DNA of 64,000 nt, from positions 1 through 64,000 of the IMG/VR virus record IMGVR_UViG_3300028654_000010; one strand, written 5' to 3'. This document shows, piece after piece, positions 9,401 to 15,375 of the stretch; within the stretch, counting starts at the first letter, position 1; every line of letters starts with the position of its first letter. This DNA is from a virus. Position numbers and translations under genes: made by a program. The notes beneath the pieces are model-generated. The model saw only the letters and a list, made by a program, of their open reading frames with translations. It was not told where the DNA came from and made no database searches.

Positions 9401-10948
9401 GCCGTAGCCCCCGACGGTGATCGACCCGCTGACGTTTTGGGTCGCCGGGAAGTTGCTGACTTGGACTTGAGAGGCCAGTGACACCGGGACAGTGCCCACC
9501 ACGGCGACTGGCAACGAACCCGTCGTGGTGATGTATTGAGCGCCACTGATGTCGGTCTGCAGTGCCTTGACATAGGTCGGCAGCGAACCGATGTTGCCAG
9601 AACCAAAGTAGACGCCGCCGGCGACGACAGGAGAACCCGCGAAAGTTGAACCCGTGAGCTGCGAACCGCTGACGGCGATCGTCAATGGCCAATTCGTCAG
9701 TGCCACCGCACCCGACACTGCCTGTGTCGCCGGGAAGTTGCTGACTTGGACCTGTGAAGTAAGGCTGACCGGCACTGTCCCAACGACAGTAACGGGGAGA
9801 GAGCCAGTCGTGGTGATGTATGTCGACCCCGTTACGCCGACAGAGTAACCACCCACAGTGACAGTGCCGCTGACGTTCTGGGTGGCTGGGAAGTTGTAGA
9901 CGCCGACCTGACCGAGGATTGAAACAGAACCTGATACCCCGATGTTGCCTGCAGACCAAACCTGCACCGTCCCCGACACATTCTGGGTGGCCGGGAAGTT
10001 GTCAACACCGATCTGACCTTGTTGAGAGACATTGACGGTGCCGGCGACAGAAACAGGAACAGTGCCCACCACGGCGACGGGAAGAGAGCCCGTCGTGGTG
10101 ATGTAGGTCGACCCGGTAACGCCGGTGGCATAACCCCCGACAGTGACGGTACCCGAGACGTTCTGCGTGGCCGGGAAGTTGTAGACGCCGACCTGGCCCA
10201 ACACTGAGACGGAGCCCGAGACCCCCAAGTTGCCCTCTGACCACACTTGGAGGGGTGCAGAGCCGGAAATACCGATCGTCACCGGCCAATTGGTCAGGGC
10301 GACGGAACCACTGACGGCTTGCACCGCCGGGAAATTGTCAACGCCGATCTGCCCTTGTTGGGCAACGTTGATGGTACCAGCGACGGAGACAGGGACTGTA
10401 CCGACGACAGCGACAGGAAGAGAGCCCGTCGTGGTGATGTAGGTCGACCCGGTCACCCCGACTGCATAGCCACCCACGGTGACCGAGCCACTGACGTTCT
10501 GCGTCGCTGGGAAGTTGTCGACGCCGACCTGACCGAGAATTGACACCGAACCGCTGATGCCTACCGCTCCCTCACTCCAGACTTGCAGGGGTTGCGGCAC
10601 CGTGACAGTCGTGGGATTGATGACAAAGACTGACCCGGTGACAGGCAGCGAACTGGTGACGCTGACGTAGATGGGTTGATAGGGTGCATTGCCCACCGCC
10701 AGGCCGGCCGTGCCCGTCGTCGCCGTATTCGCAGTGATGACTGGCGCTGGATTTAGGGAAACAGAACCCGTGACGAAGAGCGGTGCGTAGGGCGCGTTGC
10801 CGACGGCAAGGCCCAAGGTGCCCGTCGTCGCCGTATTCGCAGTGATGATGGGTGCGGGATTGAGAGAGACGGAACCCGTGATCTGCACTGCACCCGACAT
10901 GATCGGGTAGTTGATGCTCACTGTGTCAACGACGACGTTCGCAGTCAC
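3410..10948 (-). CDS. giant NFPATQ-repeat fibre protein, 2512 residues
   Basis: The protein is built of short beta-type repeats. I count about 28 copies of NFPATQ, usually as QVGVYNFPATQNVSGTV or QVQVSNFPATQNVSGTV. They alternate with blocks such as VALTNWPATIGVSGS, PLQVWSEGAVGVTGS, GGYSVGVTGSTYITTTGSLP and a longer FAGSPVVAGGVYFGSGNIG block. The first ~120 residues carry two copies of ITANTATTGTLGLAVGNAPY. The last ~200 residues are non-repetitive and form a probable cap (AEDNFNGVIATAPLPLAV to DHDFSVLYR). There are no cysteines in the repeats and no signal peptide. Such a regular array suggests an elongated beta-structured fibre on the virion. Homologous short repeats occur in other phage structural proteins; the function is unproven. 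It lies between the capsid block and adhesin genes. Confidence 0.85.
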   Translation of the reverse strand: MTANVVVDTVSINYPIMSGAVQITGSVSLNPAPIITANTATTGTLGLAVGNAPYAPLFVTGSVSLNPAPVITANTATTGTAGLAVGNAPYQPIYVSVTSSLPVTGSVFVINPTTVTVPQPLQVWSEGAVGISGSVSILGQVGVDNFPATQNVSGSVTVGGYAVGVTGSTYITTTGSLPVAVVGTVPVSVAGTINVAQQGQIGVDNFPAVQAVSGSVALTNWPVTIGISGSAPLQVWSEGNLGVSGSVSVLGQVGVYNFPATQNVSGTVTVGGYATGVTGSTYITTTGSLPVAVVGTVPVSVAGTVNVSQQGQIGVDNFPATQNVSGTVQVWSAGNIGVSGSVSILGQVGVYNFPATQNVSGTVTVGGYSVGVTGSTYITTTGSLPVTVVGTVPVSLTSQVQVSNFPATQAVSGAVALTNWPLTIAVSGSQLTGSTFAGSPVVAGGVYFGSGNIGSLPTYVKALQTDISGAQYITTTGSLPVAVVGTVPVSLASQVQVSNFPATQNVSGSITVGGYGVGVTGSTYVTTTGSLAVAPGDGAQFSVTNTAVAPLWITGSVNISGAAFVLTASVSSSINIGAAVAISNWPAIIGVTASAPIQVWSEGNVGVSGSVSILGQVGVDNFPATQNVSGSVALTNWPATIGVSGSQLSGSTFSGFPVVAGGVYFGSGNVGSLPVYVKALQTDISGAQYITTTGSLPVAVVGTVPVSLASQVQVSNFPATQNVSGTVTVTTSGPLQIWSEGAVGVTGSVALSNWPATIGISGSAPIQVWSEGNVGISGSVSVLGQVGVYNFPATQAVSGTVTVGGYSVGVTGSTYITTTGSLPVAVVGTVPVSIAGTVNTSQQGQIQVSNFPATQNVSGTVTVTTSGPLQVWSEGATGITGSVALTNWPLTIAVSGSQLTGSTFAGSPLVAGGVYYGSGNIGSLPTYVKAIQTDISGAVYITSTGSFPVAVVGTVPVSLASQVQVSNFPATQNVSGTVTVTTTGPIQVWSEGATGVTGSVALTNWPATIGVSGSVSVLGQIGVDNFPATQNVSGTVTVGGYSVGVTGSTYITTTGSLPVAVVGTVPVSIAGTVNTSQQGQIQVSNFPATQAISGTVALSNWPAVIGVSGSQLTGSTFAGSPVVAGGVYFGSGNIGSLPVYVKALQTDISGAQYITTTGSLPVAVVGTVPVSLASQVQVSNFPATQNVSGTVTVTTTGPLQVWSEGNVGVSGSVSVLGQIGVYNFPATQNVSGSITVGGYGVGVTGSTYITTTGSLPVAVVGTVPVSIAGTVNTSQQGQIQVSNFPATQNVSGTVTVTTTGPLQVWSEGAVGVTGSVALTNWPATLGISASAPIQVWSEGNVGVSGSVSVLGQVGVYNFPATQNVSGSITVGGYGVGVTGSTYITTTGSLAVAPGDGATFPVSIASTVNVAQQGQIQVSNFPATQNVSGSITVGAWGTNVTGSITGSVFVINSQPVTFPAILQVWSEGATGVTGSVALTNWPATLGVSGSQLTGSTFAGSPVVVGGAYYGSGNIGSLPTYVKAIQTDISGAVYVTASGSLPVTFGALPQLQISNFPATQNVSGTVAITTTGPIQVWSEGATGVTGSVALTNWPATIGVSGSVAITNQVGVYNFPATQNVSGTVTVGGYSVGVTGSTYITSTGSLPVAVVGTVPVSIAGTVNTSQQGQIQVSNFPATQAVSGTVALSNWPAVIGVSGSQLTGSTFAGSPVVAGGVYFGSGNIGSLPVYVKAIETDISGAVYITSTGSLPVAVVGTVPVSLASQVQVSNFPATQNVSGTVTVTTTGPLQVWSEGAVGVTGSVALSNWPATIGISGSAPLQVWSEGNVGVSGSVSVLGQIGVYNFPATQNVSGSITVGGYGVGITGSTYITSTGSLPVAVVGTVPVSIAGTVNTSQQGQIQVSNFPATQNVSGTVTVTTTGPLQVWSEGAVGVTGSVALTNWPATVGVSGSVSVTNQVGVYNFPATQNVTGSVALSNWPATLGISGSQLTGSTFAGSPVVAGGVYFGSGNIGSLPVYVKALQTDISGAQYITTTGSLPVAVVGTVPVSLASQVQVSNFPATQNVSGTVTVTTTGPLQVWSEGAVGVTGSVALTNWPATVGVSGSVSVLGQVGVYNFPATQNVSGTVTVGGYSVGVTGSTYITSTGSLLVAVVGTVPVSIAGTVNTSQQGQVGVYNFPATQNVSGSITLGAWAANVTGSTTVTVSGSTGLMVAAPQNAPVWMTGSVALNPVPTINASTSTTGTLGLAVGNAPYAPLYVTASVGSPFWVTGTITVNNPSGGGAGGAVTQGTTPWLVAQEGMVGVSGSVALTNWPLTINVSSSAGLTGSFGINQYYGVPPLTTPVAQSIPSNQLNVTPWTLSLTGSLSASNGQALPLKSDYQGNLASREQYAPVAEDNFNGVIATAPLPLAVSYYSPTFTGSVGSLPGQIKTAPGTLYRVFATNRNGQVRYLTLHNTSSGGPSGVPIAAYPIPSLGTYVLDYAPWGNFFSVGVIVGISTSNTTYTAATPADHDFSVLYR
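4020..10560. repeat. degenerate coding repeats of the giant fibre gene
   Basis: At DNA level the array is seen as repeated variants of gccgggaagttg (NFPA on the minus strand) spaced roughly 90-300 bases apart, with larger composite units of about 400-700 bases. The copies differ at many synonymous sites (gccgggaagtt, gctgggaagtt, gctggaaaatt) while the peptide stays the same. This points to old duplications kept by selection on the protein rather than a recent expansion. Confidence 0.85.
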
Positions 10949-11010
10949 TTAGGTCAAACCTCTGCAGAGTAACTAGGCACGCAGCGCCCGGCAAGACCTG
11001 TCGGGAACAC

Positions 11011-11020
11011 GATAAATAGG
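11011..11020 (-). promoter_or_regulatory. CCTATTTATC late-promoter-like element
   Basis: Minus-strand core TATTTA at 11018-11013, 64 bases before the ATG of the giant fibre gene, in a 123-base non-coding gap. It matches the TABTTA element repeated before other transcription units. Confidence 0.5.
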
Positions 11021-11071
11021 CTCGCTATTGAACTGATCCTAACCTCTACGCCGAACAGCATCGGTGAGGAA

Positions 11072-11338
11072 CTAACCAACCAGCGCACGGCGTACGAAAG
11101 AACGTAGCTGGCCCATGCTGATCCTCGCCACGCCCTCCGGGTAGACAGGTCCGCGCATCGTCGCCATGCCGTCACCCGCGAGTTCTGGGCAGTCATCGCC
11201 CTCGTCGGTCAACAACTCCTCACCGGGCTCGAGCTCATCGTCGGTCTTGCCGGCGACGTTCATCATGCTGCCACGTGATTGTGGAGGAGCACCAAAGGCG
11301 TCTTCAAGCACCCGCCCACGGGTTTGTCTGTGTGTCAT
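11072..11338 (-). CDS. small acidic protein with C-terminal LR-helix motif
   Basis: This is an 88-residue protein of unknown function. The middle is acidic (DDELEPGEELLTDEGDDCPEL). The C-terminus, RISMGQLRSFVRRALVG, resembles the LR..I.EE helix found at the N-terminus of several other small proteins in this window (see findings), but without the cleavage-type glutamate. It has a good Shine-Dalgarno sequence (AGGAGAGG) and a TACTTA element 18 bases upstream of the start. Confidence 0.7.
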   Translation of the reverse strand: MTHRQTRGRVLEDAFGAPPQSRGSMMNVAGKTDDELEPGEELLTDEGDDCPELAGDGMATMRGPVYPEGVARISMGQLRSFVRRALVG

Positions 11339-11353
11339 TGAGCGCCTCTCCTA

Positions 11354-11364
11354 CCATAAGTAGG
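11354..11364 (-). promoter_or_regulatory. CCTACTTATGG late-promoter-like element
   Basis: The core TACTTA occupies 11362-11357 on the minus strand. It is followed by GGTAGGAGAGGCGCTCA and the ATG of 11072-11338. Spacing of 18 bases leaves room for a short leader containing the ribosome site. Confidence 0.55.
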
Positions 11365-11409
11365 CGGCGGTCAGGCGGTCAGACGTGCTTCTTCAACAGC
11401 ATCACCGCT

Positions 11410-12426
11410 TCACGTGATAATGCCTCTTTCAAGCAACTCAACCTTCATCCATAACTGCGAATTCGGATGGGCGTCGTGAAACCACTCCCACTTCGCCTTG
11501 CCAATGTGGCCATTCTTTCTGTTCCACGTGCCTTTGATCTCAACGTACGTGTTAGCAAACTGACCGCTTTTGATAAGCAAGTCAACGTAGTAGATCGATT
11601 GCTTTCCCTTGGGCGTCAAGATGGGCGTTGTAATTGGGATCTGCCAGTCATAATCATACTGATTAGTGTTCAACCACGCAAGTGTCGCCCGTTCATAGCT
11701 ACCACGAGCAACACATAGCTCACCAGTTAACCAATGTGAGATTGACGCTGCACCAAAGCTAGCCGCCATGATCTTCTTGGCTGCGCGCTTTGGATGACTG
11801 GTTCCGCGCATCACATTCGATGGAATTGCCCACCATTCACCATGCTCCACATCAATGAACCTAGCATTGCTATTGACACCGGCGTACGTTGAACTATCAA
11901 GCACAACAACATCACCATGCTTCTCATATACACGCGCCTCAATTGTAGTGATCGGTGTTGTGAGTTTGATGCGCTTGTCACGTTTTGCGCGGTCAGGATG
12001 TTGCTTGTTCTTTGTCAAGACGGAGTGTGGATCAAGCCAACATTCACCGAATTCGCTATCAATGAATCTGGCTTTAGTACCCATGTTCACGTAGGTATCA
12101 TCTAGGCGCAATGAACCTCCATGCGTTGATACGAGACGTTCCTTGACTTCATCAACGTCAGTGTGTCTGCGTTCTTCAGCGGGTCGACTAGCTAGTACCA
12201 ACGAGTTAGCTCTGCACCGTTCAATATTACCTGATCGAGCAGGATGTCTGCTACGCCTGTGAATGACATTCCCAGGTTTAGTCCACCATGACCCATGATC
12301 AACGTCAATGAATTCCGCCTTGGTACCCATGTTAACGTAAGTGTTTTCGATGAGCAAAACAATGCCACCGTGTACGTCTTGAACACGACGTTGCAAATCT
12401 TCAGCAGTGACGTGATGACCTGTCAC
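11410..12426 (-). CDS. Vsr-like PD-(D/E)XK homing endonuclease with three DNA-binding repeats
   Basis: This is a 338-residue protein. Three repeats of about 60 residues fill the N-terminal two thirds. Each has the form HGG.V.L...TYVNMGTKARFID.EHGEWW..P..V, ending near a HP..R. The C-terminal ~110 residues contain IYYVDLLIKSG and TYVEIKGTWNRKNG, the D...E-x-K spacing of a PD-(D/E)XK nuclease, as in Vsr-like homing endonucleases of phages. The repeats resemble the HG.F...P..H units found beside such nucleases and probably read DNA. The GTG start overlaps the methyltransferase stop (GTGA). It is probably a free-standing mobile gene; its target site is unknown. Confidence 0.7.
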   Translation of the reverse strand: MTGHHVTAEDLQRRVQDVHGGIVLLIENTYVNMGTKAEFIDVDHGSWWTKPGNVIHRRSRHPARSGNIERCRANSLVLASRPAEERRHTDVDEVKERLVSTHGGSLRLDDTYVNMGTKARFIDSEFGECWLDPHSVLTKNKQHPDRAKRDKRIKLTTPITTIEARVYEKHGDVVVLDSSTYAGVNSNARFIDVEHGEWWAIPSNVMRGTSHPKRAAKKIMAASFGAASISHWLTGELCVARGSYERATLAWLNTNQYDYDWQIPITTPILTPKGKQSIYYVDLLIKSGQFANTYVEIKGTWNRKNGHIGKAKWEWFHDAHPNSQLWMKVELLERGIIT

Positions 12427-13031
12427 GCATGCTTTCTCATCAACAATACCGCTTCACCCGCAATGGGCTGTGATAGTTGCCAATTAGGATTCATCTCGAT
12501 CCATTCATCAACTGCTACTTTCACGCCATGTTTCTCAGTGTCAACGCGTTGAGTAGCAGTCTTGATGTTCTCATACCCTTCTCGTTCAGCGTAAAAAAGG
12601 TCCCTCTCACTCCAGCGGCCGAATACGTCATCAACTATCACGATCGCATGCGGGTGCGTCAGCGCTTCAAGGTGTGTTAGCTCCTGCGACACCGTGTGAT
12701 AGTTGTGGTCGCCGTCGAGCAACAACACGTCGAACTTCATGCCTTGTTCGACCATCTTGGGCAGCACTTCGAGACTGTTGCCCTCGATGAGGTAGGCCTG
12801 CTGTTGCTCGGCGCGGTCGAGGTGGGCCAGCATCAGCTGCACCTGCTCTTGCACCAACACGTCGACACCGACAGCGATGAACTGTTGGCGAGTGCGGGCC
12901 AAGAAGGTCAGCAACGTCAACCACATCACCCCGCGATCGACACCGACCTCAAGTAAGGCAGGGACGTGTTCCTTGGGAAGACGTTGATGGATGTACTGCT
13001 TGACCAGCGGGATGTAGCCGTGTGCGCTCAT
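12423..13031 (-). CDS. class I SAM-dependent methyltransferase
   Basis: This is a 202-residue protein. LLEVGVDRGVMWLTLL (residues ~26-41) is the glycine-rich SAM-binding motif I. FDVLLLDGDHNYHTVSQEL (~100-118) is the characteristic DGDH motif of the Methyltransf_24/cephalosporin hydroxylase-like group, and AIVIVDDVFGRW follows. The substrate cannot be told; phage enzymes of this group are often linked to sugar or glycan modification. Its stop overlaps the GTG of the downstream homing endonuclease, whose insertion may have followed this gene. Confidence 0.8.
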   Translation of the reverse strand: MSAHGYIPLVKQYIHQRLPKEHVPALLEVGVDRGVMWLTLLTFLARTRQQFIAVGVDVLVQEQVQLMLAHLDRAEQQQAYLIEGNSLEVLPKMVEQGMKFDVLLLDGDHNYHTVSQELTHLEALTHPHAIVIVDDVFGRWSERDLFYAEREGYENIKTATQRVDTEKHGVKVAVDEWIEMNPNWQLSQPIAGEAVLLMRKHA

Positions 13032-13067
13032 CCTTCGATCTTACCACGCGTGGTGCGTGGTGATCGA

Positions 13068-13304
13068 TCAGCGCCCGGCCAACAGCACTTGGACGGCCAG
13101 CTCAACGCGGCGGCGGAGATCCTCAGGCAGCGCGCTCAACAGCACGTAGGTCTCAACGCGGATGGGACCCGAAGGCACCCCCTCGCTGATCGACGTGGTA
13201 TTAGCAACGCCGACGCGGAGTGCTAGCGGTTGAGGGCCTGATCTCGTCGCCATGATGGGTTGGTAGAGGTCAATGCGTTGGGGTGCGTTAGGTGTTGTTG
13301 CCAT
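13068..13304 (-). CDS. hypothetical protein, 78 residues
   Basis: No recognised domain. The sequence is neutral with a hydrophobic helix-like end (LPEDLRRRVELAVQVLLAG). AAGGAG lies seven bases before the ATG, and the start overlaps the stop of the small upstream gene (TGATG), so it belongs to the same operon. Confidence 0.7.
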   Translation of the reverse strand: MATTPNAPQRIDLYQPIMATRSGPQPLALRVGVANTTSISEGVPSGPIRVETYVLLSALPEDLRRRVELAVQVLLAGR

Positions 13305-13477
13305 CAGGTGAGCTCCTTGAGATTGAGTGCTTGTTTCTTGCCGGGAGGCGCCGTTGCCAACAACTGTGCGTATTCAAGTCGTAGCGTTGCCATGTCTGTA
13401 CCGGCGACACGCGCGGCCACAACACGCGACAAAAAGTCAGCGAACTGGGCATCCCACGATTGATCAGGTAGCGTCAC
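13304..13477 (-). CDS. hypothetical protein, 57 residues
   Basis: A short frame starting GTG at 13477-13475: VTLPDQSWDAQFADFLSRV, later YAQLLATAPPGKKQALN, ending LKELT. It fills the space between two genes exactly: it begins just after the TGA of 13480-13677, and its own TGA overlaps the next ATG. The tight packing and amphipathic composition support translation. No function can be assigned. Confidence 0.6.
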   Translation of the reverse strand: MTLPDQSWDAQFADFLSRVVAARVAGTDMATLRLEYAQLLATAPPGKKQALNLKELT

Positions 13478-13479
13478 GC

Positions 13480-13677
13480 TCAACTCTTGAGGATGCGCAG
13501 GCCTTCGTGGAGGTTCTGATTGGCGTGGGTCAATTGGTGTTGCAACTCCAACAGGCGCTTGTTGAGCACGTCGATCGTCGTGTCGGAAGCATCCTTGATG
13601 CCTTCGGCCAAACGTTTGGCGAGCTGCTGTTCAACGGCCTTGATGTCCTCAATGAGGCGTTCGGTCTGTGCTGACAT
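13480..13677 (-). CDS. short coiled-coil protein
   Basis: 65 residues, almost entirely heptad-like: MSAQTERLIEDIKAVEQQLA, then DVLNKRLLELQHQLTHANQN. A single amphipathic helix or coiled coil is likely. It is the first gene of a three-gene set of small proteins (13068-13677). No known function. Confidence 0.65.
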   Translation of the reverse strand: MSAQTERLIEDIKAVEQQLAKRLAEGIKDASDTTIDVLNKRLLELQHQLTHANQNLHEGLRILKS

Positions 13678-13721
13678 GTGACAATTCTACTTGGTACGGG
13701 GCGACTGGTATACTACAGAGT

Positions 13722-13976
13722 TTACCCGGCCCAACTATCAGTGATCAGCCCCTGCACCACGTTGACGACGATGCGGTCGTCGAGGTGATCAACTTCCGAT
13801 GGGCGAGGCACCCCGTCGTGCTTGGCGATCAGCAACTGATAGCCGGCTGCTCGTACGGTGGCGAAGGCCTGTGCAAGCGGCATGCCCTTGACTTCAAGTG
13901 CAACTCGATTGGTCAGGGCGCGCCCATCGAGGCTACTGCCGTTGGCTCGACGCCGATCGGCGATCTTGGTGCTCAT
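13722..13976 (-). CDS. I78-like peptidase-inhibitor family protein
   Basis: 84 residues from the ATG at 13976, chosen because upstream codons run into the tmRNA gene. The body reads VKGMPLAQAFATVRAAGYQL, LIAKHDGVPR and DDRIVVNVVQGLITDSW. This follows the pattern of small I78-type inhibitor-like proteins: G.PL..A...(V/I).AAGY.L.V...DG...........RI.V.V..G.I. It is the first gene downstream of the tmRNA. A protease-inhibiting role is suggested only by family resemblance. Confidence 0.5.
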   Translation of the reverse strand: MSTKIADRRRANGSSLDGRALTNRVALEVKGMPLAQAFATVRAAGYQLLIAKHDGVPRPSEVDHLDDRIVVNVVQGLITDSWAG

Positions 13977-14002
13977 CTGTGTCTTTCTATCGTTGGAATT
14001 CG

Positions 14003-14368
14003 TGGAGATGCCGGGGAATGATCCCGGGTCCACGACGCGTCTTCGGTGCGATTCTACAGGTTTAGCCCATCTACTTGATCGTCCTCGGGCGGGACTAGTG
14101 GGTTAGGACACTTCTTACACGCACCTCACTCACGAGCTTTGGCGTGCTCCCAATCACGTCGGGAGGTAGACGTTTTTGCTGACGACGTGTCAGCGCGCCC
14201 AACATTCTGTTCCTAGGTCGTTGGGAACCCGTTGGTTACGCCACGAGAGCGTAATCAGCGATGCCGTTATCGTTGGCGATCAAACGTGACCACGTGTTTG
14301 TCAGGGCACCTGGTCGCCCCTGGCCTGCTTCGCACCAAGTCTTCGCCGTGTCGAAACCTTTCATCCCC
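14003..14368 (-). ncRNA. ssrA: transfer-messenger RNA (tmRNA)
   Basis: A complete tmRNA on the minus strand. The 5' end GGGGATGAAAGGTTTCGACA is the canonical tmRNA start (compare GGGGCUGAUUCUGGAUUCGACG in E. coli). The acceptor pairs GGGGATG (14368-14362) with CATCTCC (14010-14004), seven pairs with one G-U, followed by discriminator A14003. Helix 2 pairs CACGGCG with CGTCGTG. The T arm is CCGGG-ATCATTC-CCCGG. A GGTGC...GCCAGGGGCGACC segment matches the first pseudoknot region. The resume frame follows GATC and encodes ANDNGIADYALVA then TAA. CCA is not encoded (CGA follows the discriminator), so it must be added enzymatically. tmRNA and SmpB rescue stalled ribosomes and tag the nascent protein for proteolysis. 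Confidence 0.95.
14236..14277 (-). other. tmRNA tag-peptide reading frame
   Basis: The resume codon is GCC at 14277-14275, preceded by TTTGATC. The tag is ANDNGIADYALVA followed by TAA at 14238-14236. It keeps the AND start and a YALVA end that resembles the YALAA end used by ClpXP-type proteases. A longer frame through this point (MKGFDTAK...) is the tmRNA body itself and is not a separate gene. Confidence 0.92.
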
Positions 14369-14374
14369 GTACAT

Positions 14375-14384
14375 CTATAAGTAC
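14375..14384 (-). promoter_or_regulatory. GTACTTATAG element upstream of the tmRNA
   Basis: Core TACTTA at 14383-14378, nine bases before the first base of mature tmRNA. The upstream context TGTGGTACTTATAG also reads as an extended -10 box. The element shares its core with those before late genes. Confidence 0.55.
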
Positions 14385-14407
14385 CACACCTGCGATGATT
14401 GGTACAC

Positions 14408-14764
14408 TCACCGGAAGCATGGGTGAAATGATGGATCGTTTCGATCTTGCGATTTGTCGCTGATCGATTCTTGTGCCTCATCGTCGAGATTGGTGAAGAC
14501 ATTGGAGGTCGCATGACCCTTGACATCGATAGGTTGCCCGATCAGGCCGTCAATCTTGGCCTGTTCACGGGCCAGGAACGCGTCGACCGGATCGGTGCCG
14601 TGGGCCCGCAAGGCGGCGATGATGCACAACCTGATACGCTTCTGTAATTGATGGAGCTGAAAGTCGGGCGACCCCTGATCGGTCTCGATAGCAAGCCGCG
14701 GCCTCGTCGCTTCGAGCAGGTCGTACAGCGCCAACAATTCTTGTGCGTTGAGGGTGAGTTTCAT
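14408..14764 (-). CDS. hypothetical protein, 118 residues
   Basis: The start is at 14764 because AGGAGATC precedes that ATG. The N-terminal half is helical (MKLTLNAQELLALYDLLEAT), followed by LQKRIRLCIIAALRAHG. The C-terminal half is polar and probably unstructured (DDEAQESISDKSQDRNDPSF). No recognised family. It lies directly upstream of the tmRNA promoter. Confidence 0.65.
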   Translation of the reverse strand: MKLTLNAQELLALYDLLEATRPRLAIETDQGSPDFQLHQLQKRIRLCIIAALRAHGTDPVDAFLAREQAKIDGLIGQPIDVKGHATSNVFTNLDDEAQESISDKSQDRNDPSFHPCFR

Positions 14765-14849
14765 GTGATCTCCTGATGTGAAAAGGGCGAGGCCCCCATA
14801 AGGAACCTCGCCCAATCCTACACTATTGTGAACTCGTGTTCACTCGATG

Positions 14850-15140
14850 CTAGTACTTGCCGGTGACGCCGAAGTGCTTCGACAGCGCCAAGAACAACAT
14901 CCGTGCCTGTCGGCCGTTGAGCGTGAGATCGGCGTAGCCACGGTTGTGGCCATCGGCACGACCAGTTGCGTCGATGAAGACGCGCGTCGCGTTGTTGTTC
15001 CAATCGGTCGAAATTGCCACGTCGAGCTCACCCTCATCGCGGCGGCTGGTCTCGGTACGAACCTTGCCAGTCCGATCGGTGCGGCTGATGATGTGCGCGT
15101 TCTTGTTGGTCGCAATGACCTTACGGTTCTTCCTGCTCAT
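14850..15140 (-). CDS. hypothetical basic protein, 96 residues
   Basis: The N-terminus is basic (MSRKNRKVIATNKNAH). A central segment looks beta-rich (GELDVAISTDWNNNATRVFI). The tail is helical (LNGRQARMLFLALSKHFGV). CAGGAGAG precedes the ATG. It could bind nucleic acid given its charge, but nothing specific is recognised. Confidence 0.7.
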   Translation of the reverse strand: MSRKNRKVIATNKNAHIISRTDRTGKVRTETSRRDEGELDVAISTDWNNNATRVFIDATGRADGHNRGYADLTLNGRQARMLFLALSKHFGVTGKY

Positions 15141-15328
15141 GATCTATACTCTCCTGTCGGCCTTGTTCTGTGCCGTCAAACATACACTACACCCGTGAGT
15201 AGGAGTGTACAAGTGTCTGAGACAGACATTCTGCCGAAGAACAAACCATCTGCACAAGACCCAATTAACTGACCCATTGAACTACAACACGCAGATCACG
15301 ATTATTCTGTGGGCGGCCTTAAACGGCA
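15141..15328. other. non-coding gap with hairpins
   Basis: I see no credible gene. On the minus strand there is a hairpin TGTCTG-TCT-CAGACA near 15223-15237 and an inverted repeat TACACT...AGTGTA near 15183-15211, just before the leader of 14850-15140. A segment resembling a tRNA D arm (TAGTTCAATGGG) lacks a matching anticodon and T arm. Confidence 0.5.
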
Positions 15329-15366
15329 CGGCCCGCTTTCCGCGGGCCAACAGTGTGCCGAGAGAA
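15329..15366 (-). terminator. rho-independent-type hairpin after 15376-15903
   Basis: Minus strand: outer stem CGGCAC/GTGCCG enclosing a perfect inner stem GGCCCGC-GGAAA-GCGGGCC, then TTTAAGG. It starts 10 bases after the stop of the upstream gene. The U tract is short. Confidence 0.65.
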
Positions 15367-15375
15367 GGACGTGAA

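Noticed and set aside
4020-10560. CRISPR-like repeat array
   Set aside because: Units are coding, imperfect, of variable spacing and keep a long reading frame; there are no unique spacers between identical repeats.
10954-11196. 80-residue minus-strand frame before the giant fibre gene
   Set aside because: It overlaps the better supported 11072-11338 gene in another frame, and would read through the candidate promoter.
14236-14526. Apparent 96-residue or 42-residue protein (MKGFDTAK...YALVA) on the minus strand
   Set aside because: The ATG is part of the tmRNA acceptor stem GGGGATG and the end is the tmRNA tag; the rest is RNA structure, not a gene.
15220-15300. tRNA-like D arm (TAGTTCAATGGG) on the minus strand
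   Set aside because: No anticodon stem, T arm or acceptor pairing could be fitted.
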